Below are positions 23,201 through 36,094 of a stretch of 64,000 nucleotides of DNA, one piece after another. The notes beneath the pieces are model-generated. The model saw only the letters and a program-made list of their open reading frames with translations. It ran no database searches and was not told the origin of the DNA. How positions within the stretch are numbered: the first letter of the stretch is position 1; the number at the start of each line of letters is the position of its first letter. Source of the DNA: Syngnathus acus (taxonomy: Eukaryota > Chordata > Actinopteri > Syngnathiformes > Syngnathidae). Location of the stretch: NCBI RefSeq assembly GCF_901709675.1, contig NC_051105.1:2046001-2110000 (forward strand), written 5' to 3'. The position numbers were made by a program, and so were the translations under genes.

Positions 23201-26200
23201 GAGCTTCAGACCTGGATGGTGATGAGACCTGAGGCTCCTGACAGGTTGCAGTGCATGAAATCACAGGCAGTGGCGGTCCAGGTGGGTTGGCCCCCTGCTG
23301 GCCTTTTACAAAACAGCACATTTCATTTTGGTCCCTATATAAAGGTGAGAATCACTAAAACTGTATGTGTTTGTGTGTTACTTGATGTCCGTCAACGAGC
23401 ACTCCAGAGCAAAAGAACCCTCCAATGAAGCCGGCAGTGGCTGCAGGTTGCTTACGTGCAGCTTCACCTTGTTGCCATGGTCACAGCGCATCACCTTGTT
23501 GCCGGGCAACACACGGCAGACCGAGTCACTGAAAGTTGCACGAATGGCAAGTTTCAAAATAAGATGGCACACCTCTGCTATGTCATCGGACGAGACGTCG
23601 GAGCAGATCAGTCCTCTTTCCCAAATTTGGTTGACGCGAGCAGCACAGAACATGTTTGACGTCCACACCACGTCCTGAAGCTTTGCGAGCTCACACTCCT
23701 TCTTCAGAAGCTCATTGAGCCTGGAATATGTTTAATACAGACTCAGAGCAGGAATTCATCTGGCAAATGATTGTGTGGCAAATTCAGCCTATTGACAGAT
23801 CAAAAGACCGCTCGGCCCACCTTTTAAGTTGAGAGTCGTCGTTGACAAACTGGACGTAGAAGCTGCTGGGTGAGTTGATGTGGCTCACTCGCACTTTGGC
23901 GTCCTTCAGGCTGCCGGGGAGGTTGAGCCGAGGCTGGAACTCCACCACTGCGTCAGCGTTTAGCTCCAAAGGCCTGAGACCATTCAGCTCAAGCGGCGAG
24001 TCCCACAAGGCGTCATCGGAGACCATGTTGGTCTTAAACCTTAGACAAGTGGGATGATGACAGTCAATTAATAGTCACCGTTTGCGAATCTTTTTCGTAA
24101 CAAACATAATTATTATTATATTTTTATTTAATAACGATACCCAGTTTTGGAGCACACCAACTGCTCTTGAATTAGCACTTCAGCTATGTTGGTGGGCGAG
24201 TCAGTTGGGCTGCTCTCAAGCAGCTTGACCGGTAGGGGTGTTTTCTTTGACGATTTTACTGTATGGCAGACAAGGAAATGAGTCCAGCAACATACATGTG
24301 CACTTCAGTGAATTTTTTCAAAATCAAATAATCAGCGAACTCTTTTTTTTATAAGTATTGTAAGATTGATTGATTGATTCAATTGACTTGACCTGTAACC
24401 CCAATGGTGAATAATTTTCCATGAGTCAGGCTGGTGAAGCGTTTCACACAGGCGTCGCTCCACGTCTCTCCTGCCAGAGGAAGCACATCCGACAAGCAGC
24501 ACTGGATGGCCTACGTAACACGGGCACACCCACACAAAGCTGGTTTAGGGACACCGCATGGATGAGATTGAAATCAACGTAAGTGCTATTACCAATGCCG
24601 GCAGGGAGAAGAACTCATCCTTTATCTTCCTCAAGTCGCTGACCAACACCGTTGTCATAAATCCTAAATCAATGTAGAACACGTCCACCTTTCTGTACCC
24701 TGGATTACCTGAAACGTGCGCAGATAGCACATAATAAAGACTTGTTTTTGTAATGTTGATGACTCGAGTATTCAACTATGTGACGATTGTTGTCGATTAA
24801 TCGGTTAATTTGGACACCTCTAGTCCTTACCTATGACCTCGGCTCTGTGCCACATGTTTTCGTCAAAGCGGGCAACGCAGGCCTGTCCGATGACGGGACA
24901 GTAAAGCAGCAGGCTCTCTTCTGCATTCTTGTCGTTGTAGCACTCCTGAAGCTTGGCTTTTAGCAACAAGGACTCCATGTTGTCACTCTGCTGGTCGCAA
25001 ACATGGATGAAGAAAAGAGATCAGGTACAGTTTCATTTTCTCATTTGATAAATTGTATTTAAAGTACATGGGCAGAGTGTTGATGTTTGTGTTGGGTACC
25101 AGCTGAATGTAGAAGTCATCAGGGCTGTTGACGTGCGTCACCACTGCGTTGTGCTCCACGTTGATTTTGGGTACGACAGCCGAGTAGTACTTCAACGGCC
25201 TCCTGCTCGGCTTCACCGGATAATAATACCTGACGGCGGCGATGACATTAAGGCAGTGCTTACAAACTATGTGTATACTAGTATGTATAGTACATATGCG
25301 TGTAGTACCTGGCCACTTCAATGAACACCAGATAGTCCCGGATGGAGATGGGAACGTCGTTGGATGGTCCCACGGGATCTTTGCTGAGGTCTACCAGCAA
25401 GGAGTCTCTGTCTTGACCAAAGGAACTCATTTCCACCACGGCGGAACCAACCACTTCACAGAAGGCCCTCTGAGCCTGCTTGCTCCAGCCCTTTGACTAA
25501 ACACACGCCAAGTTGAGGATGTCAAGGATGACATTAAATGCGCAATATTAGCGGGATAGATGGTCTGACCAGGTCGTAGGGGACCAGGCCCTTGAGGGAA
25601 CATCGGACGGCCTGAGGAGCAAAGCGAACCAGCTCTGGGTTTATCTTCCTCAGGTGGTTGTTCACCGACGACACTGTGTTCGAGACATCCCTACAAAAAT
25701 GAAGAGGAGAGTTGATGAAAACAAGCCGATTTTCTGGCTCGTTTTTTCCTCTATTCTACAAACGTACACGGACAAGCTAACCTCTCGATGGCCAAGCTCT
25801 TGGTGTAGCCGTAGTCAATAAAGAAGATGCGGATGTGGCCGAGTTGGTCGACTGGACAGCTTTCCACGCTGCTGTCATGGCCGTTTTGAAAGACCGACAG
25901 CACGCTGGTGCGGCACCAGAGACCCTCTTTTCCTTTTGCCAAGAGTATGGAGCCTTCAAGGAAAGTTACACGTTTCTTTGCGACAATCGACAACAAACAT
26001 CCGTCGTCGAAATCGAAAAATGAACGCACCGTTTTGCACGTTGTCGGCAGTGGAGAAGCAACTGGCGTCCAGTGTGCAGAAGGTGTTGATCTCCTTGGAC
26101 AGGATGTCACTCTCTCGCTTCTTGGCCGCATAGCGCACATAGAAGTGAGTGGGGTTGACCACATGAGTCACAACCACCTTTTGAGCAACTGAGGACAGTG

Positions 26201-29200
26201 CGGACAGTCAAGATTTATTTTCAAGTTTCAAACACTAGTCTCTGTTCTGTCTGCTTAGGCCAACATGTTGGTAATAAGTCAACAATCGGAATTTAAAAAA
26301 AAAAAAAAAAATGCTTGTAATTTGTATCTTCATTGATTGAAGACTTAAGGGAGCAGAAAAAAAACCCAAGCTATTTTATTTCTGATGTGTTTCTAAATCA
26401 ATCACAACGTGCGCATGTCATGGCTGCTCAATACAATGTGAATTGATTATCTCCATTTCCATTGGGTAATATTGTTCCAAGGTGACTCAGACCCTGGTTT
26501 TTAGTTTCAGAGTATATGTTTCATACCATTTTTCGTCTGCTCGGACAAATGCGAGCTTCCTCTCCTGCGTGACCTTCGCTTATCTTTGGCCAATTCAGGA
26601 CCAGTGGGAGGGGCACCTGCAGAAACTTCAGATTCAGAAAATTTGATTAATCCCTACAGAGAAATTAAGAACACATGACAACAACTCGGGGGTCTTTTAG
26701 ATGTGGACATACCATGTTGATTCTGCGTCTCTGTGAAATCCTCAACGATGATGTCATGGATGGCGTCAACTTGAGAGGATGCCTTGGAGTTGTAGCAGAT
26801 GCTGCCACGAGTCGGGGGCGGAGAGCGGCAGCGAGAAGCCGGGCTCCTGCTCGGGCTTATCCTCTGATTCGTGCTCCTCAGCGGGCTCTTGGCTCTGCCG
26901 TGGCTGTGGTGGCCGTAGCTGCTGGCTAATGACTGACCATGAGCCTGCCCGGGAGGCTGTTGGGCCAGCTCACTGCTTTGTTGCTGGAGGCGGGGTGGCA
27001 CCACAGACAGGCTAGATGATCGGGGATAAGACAAATGCGGCAGTGAAATGATAAGCAATAATAGTGTTTCCTAAACTGTGACTCTGTTAGAGCCTAAACT
27101 GGCCAATGCAACCTAAAATGGGATCTTTCTAGCGGTTCTCATTCTAGAATATTCCATTGACATGCTTTCTAGCATTCGGTCAATTGAGAGGAAAACGGAT
27201 TTGATATACAGTTGAGTCGCTTGACGAGCTTGGTTGCTACAGTTGATGAAACAATGGCTCCTGGCCACTTCATGAGGATATATTGAAAGGAGTCACCTGT
27301 TTGGCTTGCCTGTGTCCATCTTCAGAAACAGGTCCACACTCTGGTTCCCCCACTTGGACTTGAACATAACACTAAACCAAATACATGAGAGTTATCATTG
27401 GCGAACTTCTTATTGCCTCGCCTTGTAAATTTTTTCTGGCGAACAATGAGCATTGCTTGGTACAGTTCTTGTTCTTGTGTGGCGCCGATAATTAATAATG
27501 GCGTGATTACAAACCTCATTCCACAGCCCATGGTGATGCACTTCATGTTGAAGGACTCCTTGTCTATGGGGGCCTGCAGAGTCTCCAAAATCTGTCATAC
27601 AAACAGAATCATTTAGCATTAACTAGCAAATATTAGGAATATGTTTCCTGATATCTATTTCAAAGCATTCCTGTGATTCAGTGTGCTGCATTAAGCTTCC
27701 AAACACGGATGAGCATGTTACTGGCTGTATTTGAATGCTGTAATGATGATAGCTCTTGAACCGACAAGGTTTGAGAAAAAATATGGCATCACGCACCTTG
27801 TCCAAGTCGCTGTAATGTTTCAGGAGGGGCACGCTTTGGACATTCTTGGCTTTCTGCACGGCGTTGTCCAGAACGTCCATCCTCGCTTTGACTTTGCAAA
27901 GTTCGGCATGTGTGCTGGTGAAGTGAACATCCAGTCCACTGAGCTTACTCAGCTGCATGTTTCGCCTTTTGGACACACAAAACAGCATCAGCGATGGATG
28001 TCAAGTCTTTATTCGAAATTTTGTAGCGTTACAGCCCGATACCATCCGTTTATTTTATGAAAATGGACTTTCGAGAGGGGGCATTCCAGAATAAGGCAAA
28101 TGGAACAAAATGCGGGAAAAGCTAAGTGCTGTGAATACTTTCCAACGCCATGCCTTGCACATTCGTACCACTTCTGGGTGGTGCGCATCGCCCTGTCAGC
28201 GGCCTGGGAGATCTCCATCTTTAGTCGGGCTTGCTCAGTCTTCACTTGCTCTGCCAAGCCTGCATTTAAAGTCTGCACGGATGCGCCAAAACACACACAT
28301 CAAGCACTTCCACATGTCGAGAGTATTCTGGAGAACTAAGTGTGTGTGTTCCACCTGGTGTAAGTACTCCAGCATGTCCAGATGTTCTGCAGCAGTGGCC
28401 AACGCCTCATCCACAGCCTTCGCGCTCTTCTCAAGGTTCACCGGCTGAGGAAAACATTTATTGACTACATCCAGTCTTAAAGGATACCTCGCTTTTTTTG
28501 ATGTGCAGTGAAGCCTAATCTATGTAGGACACTACTCACTGACATGAGGTATATATTTGTTATTCGTGAAAAACAACTAATATTACTGGAGTTATGAAGA
28601 TGATGATGTCTTTAGAAGTTCTGTATGTATGTGCTATAGTGCATGGCATGGTAGAAAAATGTACAAAAAAAAGCAGACAACTGAGAAGTTGACAGCACAT
28701 AAATTGTACCTGCATGGCATCCACAGTGTTGCCGCTAATGTCAGAGGATTGCACTTGTTTTTTCCGATTGTTTGATTTGTCCAACCTGGGACACACAGAG
28801 AACCAAGTTCCATTAACTTGGGTCAAATTTCAAAATAATGGAATAGAAATAAAATATTTTTCTTGATGGATAATGTAAAATTACATGACTTTCTCTTGGG
28901 GAATAATGTCAATTTTGTCAAAATATGGATGCAATTTTGATTTCAACAATTTCACATGAAACGAGCCAATCAAACTGCATGGCTTGGCGGCTCCAAACAT
29001 ACCGTAACCGGCCAGCCCTCCCAAAATATATATTTTTTCCAATAACAACAACAAAATCCTATATCTTCAACAACAGATAAAGAGATCTGCCCTTGAAGGC
29101 CCAGACCTGCCTTTTCATCTTATTCATTCTGGTGGTGTAGACGAGGCCAATGATGCGGCTGTCCTCCTGCAGCCCAAACACGCCGTCTTGAGGCAGGACC

Positions 29201-29853
29201 GAATCCACCTGCACAAAAGGGCCTTCATTAGCACAGGCAACAAATACAGAGAGCAAAAGCACTTTAAGGCCCCATCAATGTCGTTTCACCTCACACTCGG
29301 GACACTGGACCACATTGTCCCATTTCAGCGACTCCAGGCAGGACGTGCAGAAGATGTGACCGCATACGAGCGTACGAGGCAGATTGCCTTCAGATTGATT
29401 CTCTGAGTAGAAAAAAACAAACTCAGTTTGGTCAGAATGCAACCCAAAACACTTAGAGGTGTGCATTAGATGATAATCGAAATAAATAATAATGAAATCA
29501 CAACGTCAGCGTGTGACGTCATCAAACCCCAATTACTGCCATTAGACAGCACAATGTAATACAAACTTTTTTTTGTCGTTAGCCGGCCCAAAAACAAATT
29601 AATCCGCTTTCAGTAACTAACAAAACGAACTTCAACAGCTAACCTATGACACTTCGAACTACCTACAGCATAATTTTGAGCATATTTCGACACTGCCACG
29701 TTAGCTTAATCGTAGCTCGCGTTGCTAGTTGTTCGTACTCTTAACACCGCTACTTGTACAAACTTTATTGTAAAAATACAAATCAATTTATATACCTGGC
29801 AAAGTATAGGCATTCCCACAGAATTGGCAAATGATGGAGTTGGGTTGCTCCAT
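20220..29853 (-). CDS. rnf17: RING finger protein 17 (Tudor-repeat germline protein), complete
   Basis: About 36 exons, ATG 29853 to TGA 20222-20220: 29796-29853, 29290-29402, 29111-29208, 28710-28785, 28355-28444, 28169-28272, 27797-27965, 27515-27591, 27297-27371, 26713-27011, 26527-26616, 26030-26188, 25782-25953, 25570-25690, 25309-25496, 25100-25229, 24831-24990, 24593-24708, 24393-24510, 24141-24258, 23821-24039, 23382-23720, 23212-23302, 23027-23148, 22766-22931, 22581-22692, 22348-22511, 22114-22233, 21964-22044, 21782-21898, 21507-21560, 21239-21349, 21041-21161, 20835-20970, 20583-20769, 20220-20321; 1590 residues against about 1620 in human. A RING (CQFCG, CGHIFCTSC, CPEC) is split over exons 1-2, then a coiled coil, then repeated extended Tudor domains (VVTHVNSPDDFYIQL, VDVFYIDLGF, VQYVDYGLVENIP, ILIQHMDFGS). 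Mammalian RNF17 acts in male germ cells and restrains piRNA ping-pong. The third intron appears to use a GC donor. Confidence 0.93.
29514..29521. promoter_or_regulatory. rnf17: Palindromic CRE in rnf17 intron 1
   Basis: A perfect TGACGTCA, the CREB/CREM site, sits about 330 bp downstream of the rnf17 start codon in the first intron. CREM-type sites are common at spermatid genes, but occupancy here is untested. Confidence 0.35.
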
Positions 29854-29858
29854 TGTAT

Positions 29859-29900
29859 TCTCTTTCTTTCTTTCTTTCGTTCTTTCTTTCTTTCTCTCTA
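29859..29900. repeat. TTTC microsatellite in the rnf17 5' UTR/promoter
   Basis: About ten TTTC-type units (GAAA on the gene strand), starting 6 bp upstream of the rnf17 ATG. If transcribed, it is part of a purine-rich 5' UTR. Confidence 0.85.
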
Positions 29901-29963
29901 TTCGTTTAGTTAATGGCGACAAGAAGCCCGCGTTTTTTCTCCCGAGAGTTCAGTCGTACGAGA

Positions 29964-29971
29964 TCACGTGA
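29964..29971. promoter_or_regulatory. rnf17: E-box palindrome in the rnf17 promoter
   Basis: TCACGTGA, a full CACGTG E-box of the USF/MITF class, lies 111 bp upstream of the rnf17 start codon, a typical proximal-promoter distance. No TATA box is evident. Confidence 0.4.
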
Positions 29972-31664
29972 CTCAATTGACACGACTGACGCAACATGCG
30001 TGCTGTACCTGCATGTAAAAATCTTGTTGTAAATTATTTTATTTAGAAAATTCCTTACAATATACAAACTTTGCCAATCGACATAAAGCATAGTTTTGGA
30101 CAAAAACGTGAATTCATGGCCCACGTAACGTAATGCAATTGTTAACAATTCAAAGCAATCCATGAATTACTCATATATTGTAATAATTATTTCATTCATG
30201 AATGAAAACAATTTAAGAATGAAAACAATTATTTACGAGAAACAAACTGACGCCAGATAAAATCCGATTCTGAACACTTTCATTTTTGACCACTAAGAGG
30301 CGCTAAACACCACATACTAAATGTTTTGAGGCATAAAATGAAGCCCTCTAGAATTAATCAATATAAAGAACAAGTGATTAACCTATATTATTCGGGAAAT
30401 TGTGGGTACAATAAAAACGGCTTCCCAAACCACCTTTTACGGCTTCGTAGTCAAATTTATCTCACTTTTTAAATCCCTAGCCTTGATCAACAAAGATCCA
30501 TTTGCAAAGGTAGTTGGGGAGTTTCCTAATATTTTAAGAATGTTAAAAGAATAAAAATCTGAAAAAATACTGGAAAATGTATTTATATTTGGTTTTATTT
30601 CAAAATCAAAATAACTAAGAATTAATTTAAAAAAACACCACCTAATTTTTTTTTACTTATTTATTTTATTTTTAATTAATAAATTATTGTTTCTCCAAAG
30701 GTAAAGTGTATTCTGGATTTTTGACTGTCAATTTTCACAAATGCACAGTATGTTGTACACTACATGTTGAGTTTGACATGACCACTTCTGGCCCATCAGC
30801 AATGCCTACACAACTGTAAGGTTCTGTTAAGTCCTCATGGTCTTTGTTCTCCACATATTTCCTTCGTTGCCCACTTTCATATATATATTTTTTTTTTTTT
30901 AGTCCATGTGAGCGCAGCTGCCATCCTCGCCTCCGCCTGAGGACAGCATCCGAGTGCAACGTTTCATCCGCTGCGACATCTACCAAAGAGCAGGGTGGGG
31001 GAGACCGACATTAAAGGTAAATAAAAGCGTCTGGCCAAACGTCCTCCCGGTGGGGGATGACACAATTGCACGCCACCCCCACCTTCAAACCTGGTCCATG
31101 AATGTTGATGGAAAGTGAAAGGTGTGACAGGCCCCATAGGTGTCAAGTGTTGGAAACATCATTGCAGAGTGGAGTTCAAATTGTGCGTGAAGGCAGCAAA
31201 TCTTGCTGAAGGTAATGTTGACACAGAGGGGAAAGAGTGTCCATAACCATAAAATAGGAAATGGAATTGAATTATAGGGAAGGAAGCGTCTGTCTCTCTC
31301 TATCACTGATGGAAGTCATTTTATAGTCAGATCAGAAATATTTATCTTGGTCTCATTTTAAAATCACAAAAATCTAGCATTTGAATAAGGGTGTGTAAAC
31401 CTTTGCTATCCATTGTATGTCTTAATACCAACACAGAAATGGGGGCGGTCAAATTTGTCAACTTTGCACTTTTCTGCTTTCAGAGGTAGTATGAGAGCCA
31501 TGATGGATGAAAAATGAATGATTCACGAGATGAAGTGCATATAGTTCGTATCAGCCGTAGTAAATCTCTCTTCCTGCATTCCAGCAGATGCATTTATCTT
31601 CAGCGGAGCATGACGATCATATTGAAAGGGGGGGGTAGTGAGTTTTTTTTTTTGTTTTTTTTAA

Positions 31665-31665
<1 letters not shown>

Positions 31666-31697
<32 letters not shown>
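31666..31697. repeat. (TG)n microsatellite
   Basis: About sixteen uninterrupted TG units after a T-rich stretch. Confidence 0.95.
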
Positions 31698-31699
<2 letters not shown>

Positions 31700-34600
31700 C
31701 CATGATGGAGGGTGGGTGGGTACATGTGTTTACTATGTGTAATGAACCAATGAGCAGGCCACCCCCAGAGGGGCTCTGAGGGGGTGTCAGTTGGGCTTGC
31801 CCCCCCTCATCTTCCAAATGTGGGTCACTGCCCATCCTCTGGTCATTTCCACCCTTTTTCTCCCAACCATAATTCCCTGTATTGGAGCACTTTAATCGCT
31901 CATTAAGGACTCCCTTAATTAGGCGGCGGCTTTTCGTTAGCCTTTAGTCCCGGCATGGCCGCGTTGTTGTGATCCAGCTATTTCCTGGCTTCTCATCTCG
32001 ATGTGTTTGTGTGCACCCCAAAGGTCTTATTAAAAAACAGCCCCGACTCCCTTCCGTGCCTTTGTCTCTCCAGCCCGCACACATCCCCCTCCACAGGTCG
32101 AAAGAATGAATTGATCCCGAGTGACAGCGGGATTCCCAGTTAAATGTCAACCTTCCAGCACACCGCCGCTAAATGTGACCACAATAAAACCTCTGACAGC
32201 GGGAAATCTCCAGGTTGGACTTCATTTCTCCATTCAGTGGCAATCAGAGGCGAGGGAGGCCGGAGACTTTCTTCAGCAGGTGGGACGGTCGATCACAGCA
32301 GGGATCGCCAAATTGTGGCAAATCTAACAATGGTGTTAACGTGTTGCGATTAAATCCAGGTCATCTGACACAGTCGTGCTGCTCCTTTTTTCACCCATCA
32401 ATATAAAGTACAGTATACCATTATGCCATGCACGAATGCTAAAAGCTGTATGGCATGGGGGGCCCGGGGGGTTGATGCATCTCCCATTCAATGGTCCTAA
32501 GATGGAGCCATTAACTGGGATCTATATGGGCTCCACGTGCACATTTGGCAGCCTGCATTACTTGTTCCATGTGGCGTGCCACTTTGAGGTCACTGAGGCT
32601 ATTCTTAAAAGCACATCAGGAAGCTGTCAAGTGCGCACATAAGCAACCGATGGCGCTAACTGGATGTCAACCATGAAAATATCAACGACACCCGCAACAG
32701 AGTTTACGTAATCGCTGTCAGGTCAAACCCGCAGGTATATGACGCAGAGAACTTGTTCTTGGATGCAGTATCAACAAACTGAGAGAGAACGTGACATTTT
32801 AAATCATTTGAGAACATGTCAAAAAGCTCTGGCGGCATTCGCTATTGCTAGCTCAGCGTTTCCTAAAACACACGTACGGTAAATCTAGAGTAACACTCCC
32901 TAAACTTAAAATATTCACAAATACACCCCAAATGTTACCTAAATATTGTTGATTTGACTGAATTGACCAAATCGACCATGAGCCAGACAACAAGTGAGCC
33001 TTGAGGGTCGTTATCGTGCCTTGAGGCATTTTCAGTCGACAGCGGCAGAATACAAAATGGCCGCTGCCTGAAAGCAGGTAGATGTTCTGCTTAATGAATA
33101 TTCCACCAACGCAATCTTCATCATCTTTGTCCTTGATTCTTTTCACATGGCTCGGGTACGTTGTGCTTTTCAACACTGTTTGTTATCAACAAAGGCTCCG
33201 AGCCAAAGTCAACCGCCTTTTGTGCGTCAAATTCTTCCATCGTACAACAATCGCTCACCCGCACATGACAAATTCAAACAATGGTGGGTGGAAGAGGAAT
33301 TCGCACAGACTTTGGTCTGTGTTTGATTTAAAAAAAAAAAAAAAAAGGTATGCGCGAGTGAATTACAATCAGAGGTTTTATTGTTATTTTGGGCTTGGAA
33401 CGAGCCGATTGCTGGCACGTGAGGGGGTCGCTGGAAACCGCCGAGCGTTTACATTACTGGCTGACCTACATCACGCCAGCATATCTGAAGAATTAGCCGC
33501 GCTTTGCTGGCGTATTTACACGGTGATTCACATTGGGCTGCTTTTCTTTCACTCCTTAATCAAATCAAAGCGAGTGTCGCAATGTTCCTTCGTGGAGCTC
33601 ATAACGCTTCTGGCCGGAGGCCCGCTAACGGAGCGTTACAGCTGAGACAAAGGCGGCGCATGTGAGCTCGCTGATGTCATCGGCTTCTCCTGACAGTAAC
33701 AGATTGTTTTCCCGCGATGTTTTCCACCTGCTGTCACGTAGATAAGTGGAGACGAATGACTTGCACATGTGGATACAGTCCGTGGCGTGAATATTTTTTT
33801 CAATATACACACACATAAGTGTGAGATCTACAGACAGACGAGCGCAGCGCTAAGCTGAGCTGAGCTGAAAGATGAAGCTCTCCGTTTAGCAACCCCATCT
33901 GTGTTGTAATGTTTTCAGAACCGTAAACCCCACCCCAAAGTTTCCTGGCCCGCTATAAAGTCCGCGAGCAGAGCCGTCCTTTCGCTGTGATAAATTAACT
34001 GCAGAGGCAGCGCTAAATATGTTAAACTGGAGTTCCTTGGATATACGCACATAAAACAATGAGCTATGCTATATGTAGCGCTTCCGTAGCTCTTTTTTTG
34101 GAAATGCAGACCCCTGTTCCGCCGCCGTTCCGTCTCCATCCGAGGTCAACCACAAAACCACCGGTGCAGATTTTTGGCAGAGAGCCAAAGGCCCCAAAGC
34201 TTCCACAAGGCTGCATTTACTACTTTACGAATTGCCTCGCTTTCTGCTAAGCCGGCGGGAGCTTTCAAGCCCAACTCGGAACTTTTGGAGCATCGGTTTG
34301 TGTCAGAACCGCAGCGATTGCTGTGGAAAATGACTTCCGGGGTCTTTTATGAACACTGAAAATGTGCAAATATTTGGGGTCAACCAAGTTACTTCGACTG
34401 TTGAGGAGTATTTGGGAAAATATACGTTTGGGGAGTATTTTGAGCGCATTAAGAGACAGGTGCTCAACCTTCAGGGTCTCTCTTTCCTCCCCCGGTCTCA
34501 GCTTAGCGTAAGATCCTATCGCTCATCAAAACAAGCCCCACCCGGCCGGCCGGCCGAGTGAGTGCGGCCTGCTCGTGGATGAGCTCACGCCGCTGGGATG

Positions 34601-36071
34601 TGCCTCAGCTGCGTGCCGTCCTTCATCCTCACCGACTTTGGGGAATATTTGGAGTATTTAGACAACTTGCAAGTATTTTGTGCCTTTTAGGGAGTATATC
34701 AGTTGACTTATATGTATTTGTGGACTACTTTGAGACGATTTCGATGCAATTAATAAGAGCGAAGAGACTATTCACTGTCCGCTTTTCTACTGACTCGGAA
34801 AGATATGATTTTAGTGATTGATATGTGTAGCTGTCACAAAGTGCAAGTTTTCCTGCTTAGATAGCAGCAGTAGAGGAAATACCACAAGTAGTTGTCAAGG
34901 TGCATTCTTTGGCTTAAGCTGCGAGCAGACACTTTGTACTCGGCTTGAGACGGCGCGGGACGTGCGAGGTGAGCAGCATTTTACGAGACGGCCATCATTC
35001 CCAGGCCAAACGTGGCGTTTTTTTTAAAATCGGTACTTCCAAAGCGCTACAAAACAATGCGGCCAACATTTCTTTGTCACTTTGCGCTAAACACAAAGCA
35101 GACGGTTCTCGGTGGCGTCAAAAAGCATTGTGACGTCTGGAAAATGCCAGAGGTTTCATTCAAAGGAAAAAAAAGGCTTCAAGGAAGCACGCGGGGCCGA
35201 ATCCAAAACCTCAATCCTCTGTCCCACGTTCCAGCTCGGGACCGCACAGTTCCCACCCGGTTGGATTTATCAGGCTGGAAGCACTTCTGAACTCTAATAG
35301 ACAACAAACGCCTCCAAAAGCCGCACTGTCGTCATTTTTTTTTATATTCATTGTCAGGTTTGTGCGAACCGCAATATGTGATTGAGAGGGTTCAAATTCA
35401 AACGCCTACAGATATAAAGAGTCAATAACACACCATGGAGGTTTTGCTTAGTTGCGTTAGTTTAACAAAAGCCTCAAAAACCTCGAAAAATTGTCTTGGA
35501 TGTTTCCAAAATTGGACTAAAAAATCAATGGGAAAGAAAATGTTAGATTTGAAGACTAAAATGTATCTTTTGCATTTGAAAAAAATAACATTGTTACTTC
35601 TATCGAGGACATTCTTTGCTGTTCAAGCCTGACGTAAAGGTGAGCCAGTGATTGCGTAACAAACGTGATTATTTTTTGCTTTACAGAAACATTTACGGCA
35701 CGCCGTCAACTTTCCAGCCCTTTGCCGGCCTCGCTTTTCTTGACCGCATCGTATGTGTGTGTGTGTGTCCCTATACTATATGAAAAGCGATATAAATAGT
35801 TGCATAAATCTCCCCAGCCACTAATCAGCATCACCGCAGAGGAAAACCGTCATCATGCGGTCAGAGAGTCTGTGATTGGCTGAAGAGGCGGAACCGTAAA
35901 GGACAAACAAAAGTATCGGAACACCAACGGCTTCGTGCGAGCTTCTTTCTGGCAATGTGCTTGATTCTATTTTCTGTCCTAAATTAGAACTTTTCTAACA
36001 AAAAAAAAAGTACAACACAAAGTTTCCTTCATGCATGTCCTTGTTTGGTTGCCAGTGATTCTAATTTTCTG

Positions 36072-36094
36072 ACACACACACACACACACACACA
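36072..36094. repeat. (AC)n microsatellite
   Basis: About eleven AC units, followed by an A tract at 36140-36150 and further CA runs near 36311-36334. Confidence 0.95.

Noticed and set aside
24777-24830. TCGATTAATCGGTTAAT stretch resembling teleost MITE ends, with similar bits at 29470 and 58450
   Set aside because: Too short and diverged to define ends or a family.
33082-33645. 187-codon plus-strand open frame in the gene desert
   Set aside because: It reads through an A tract as Lys codons, has mixed composition, no recognisable domain and no promoter or splice context.
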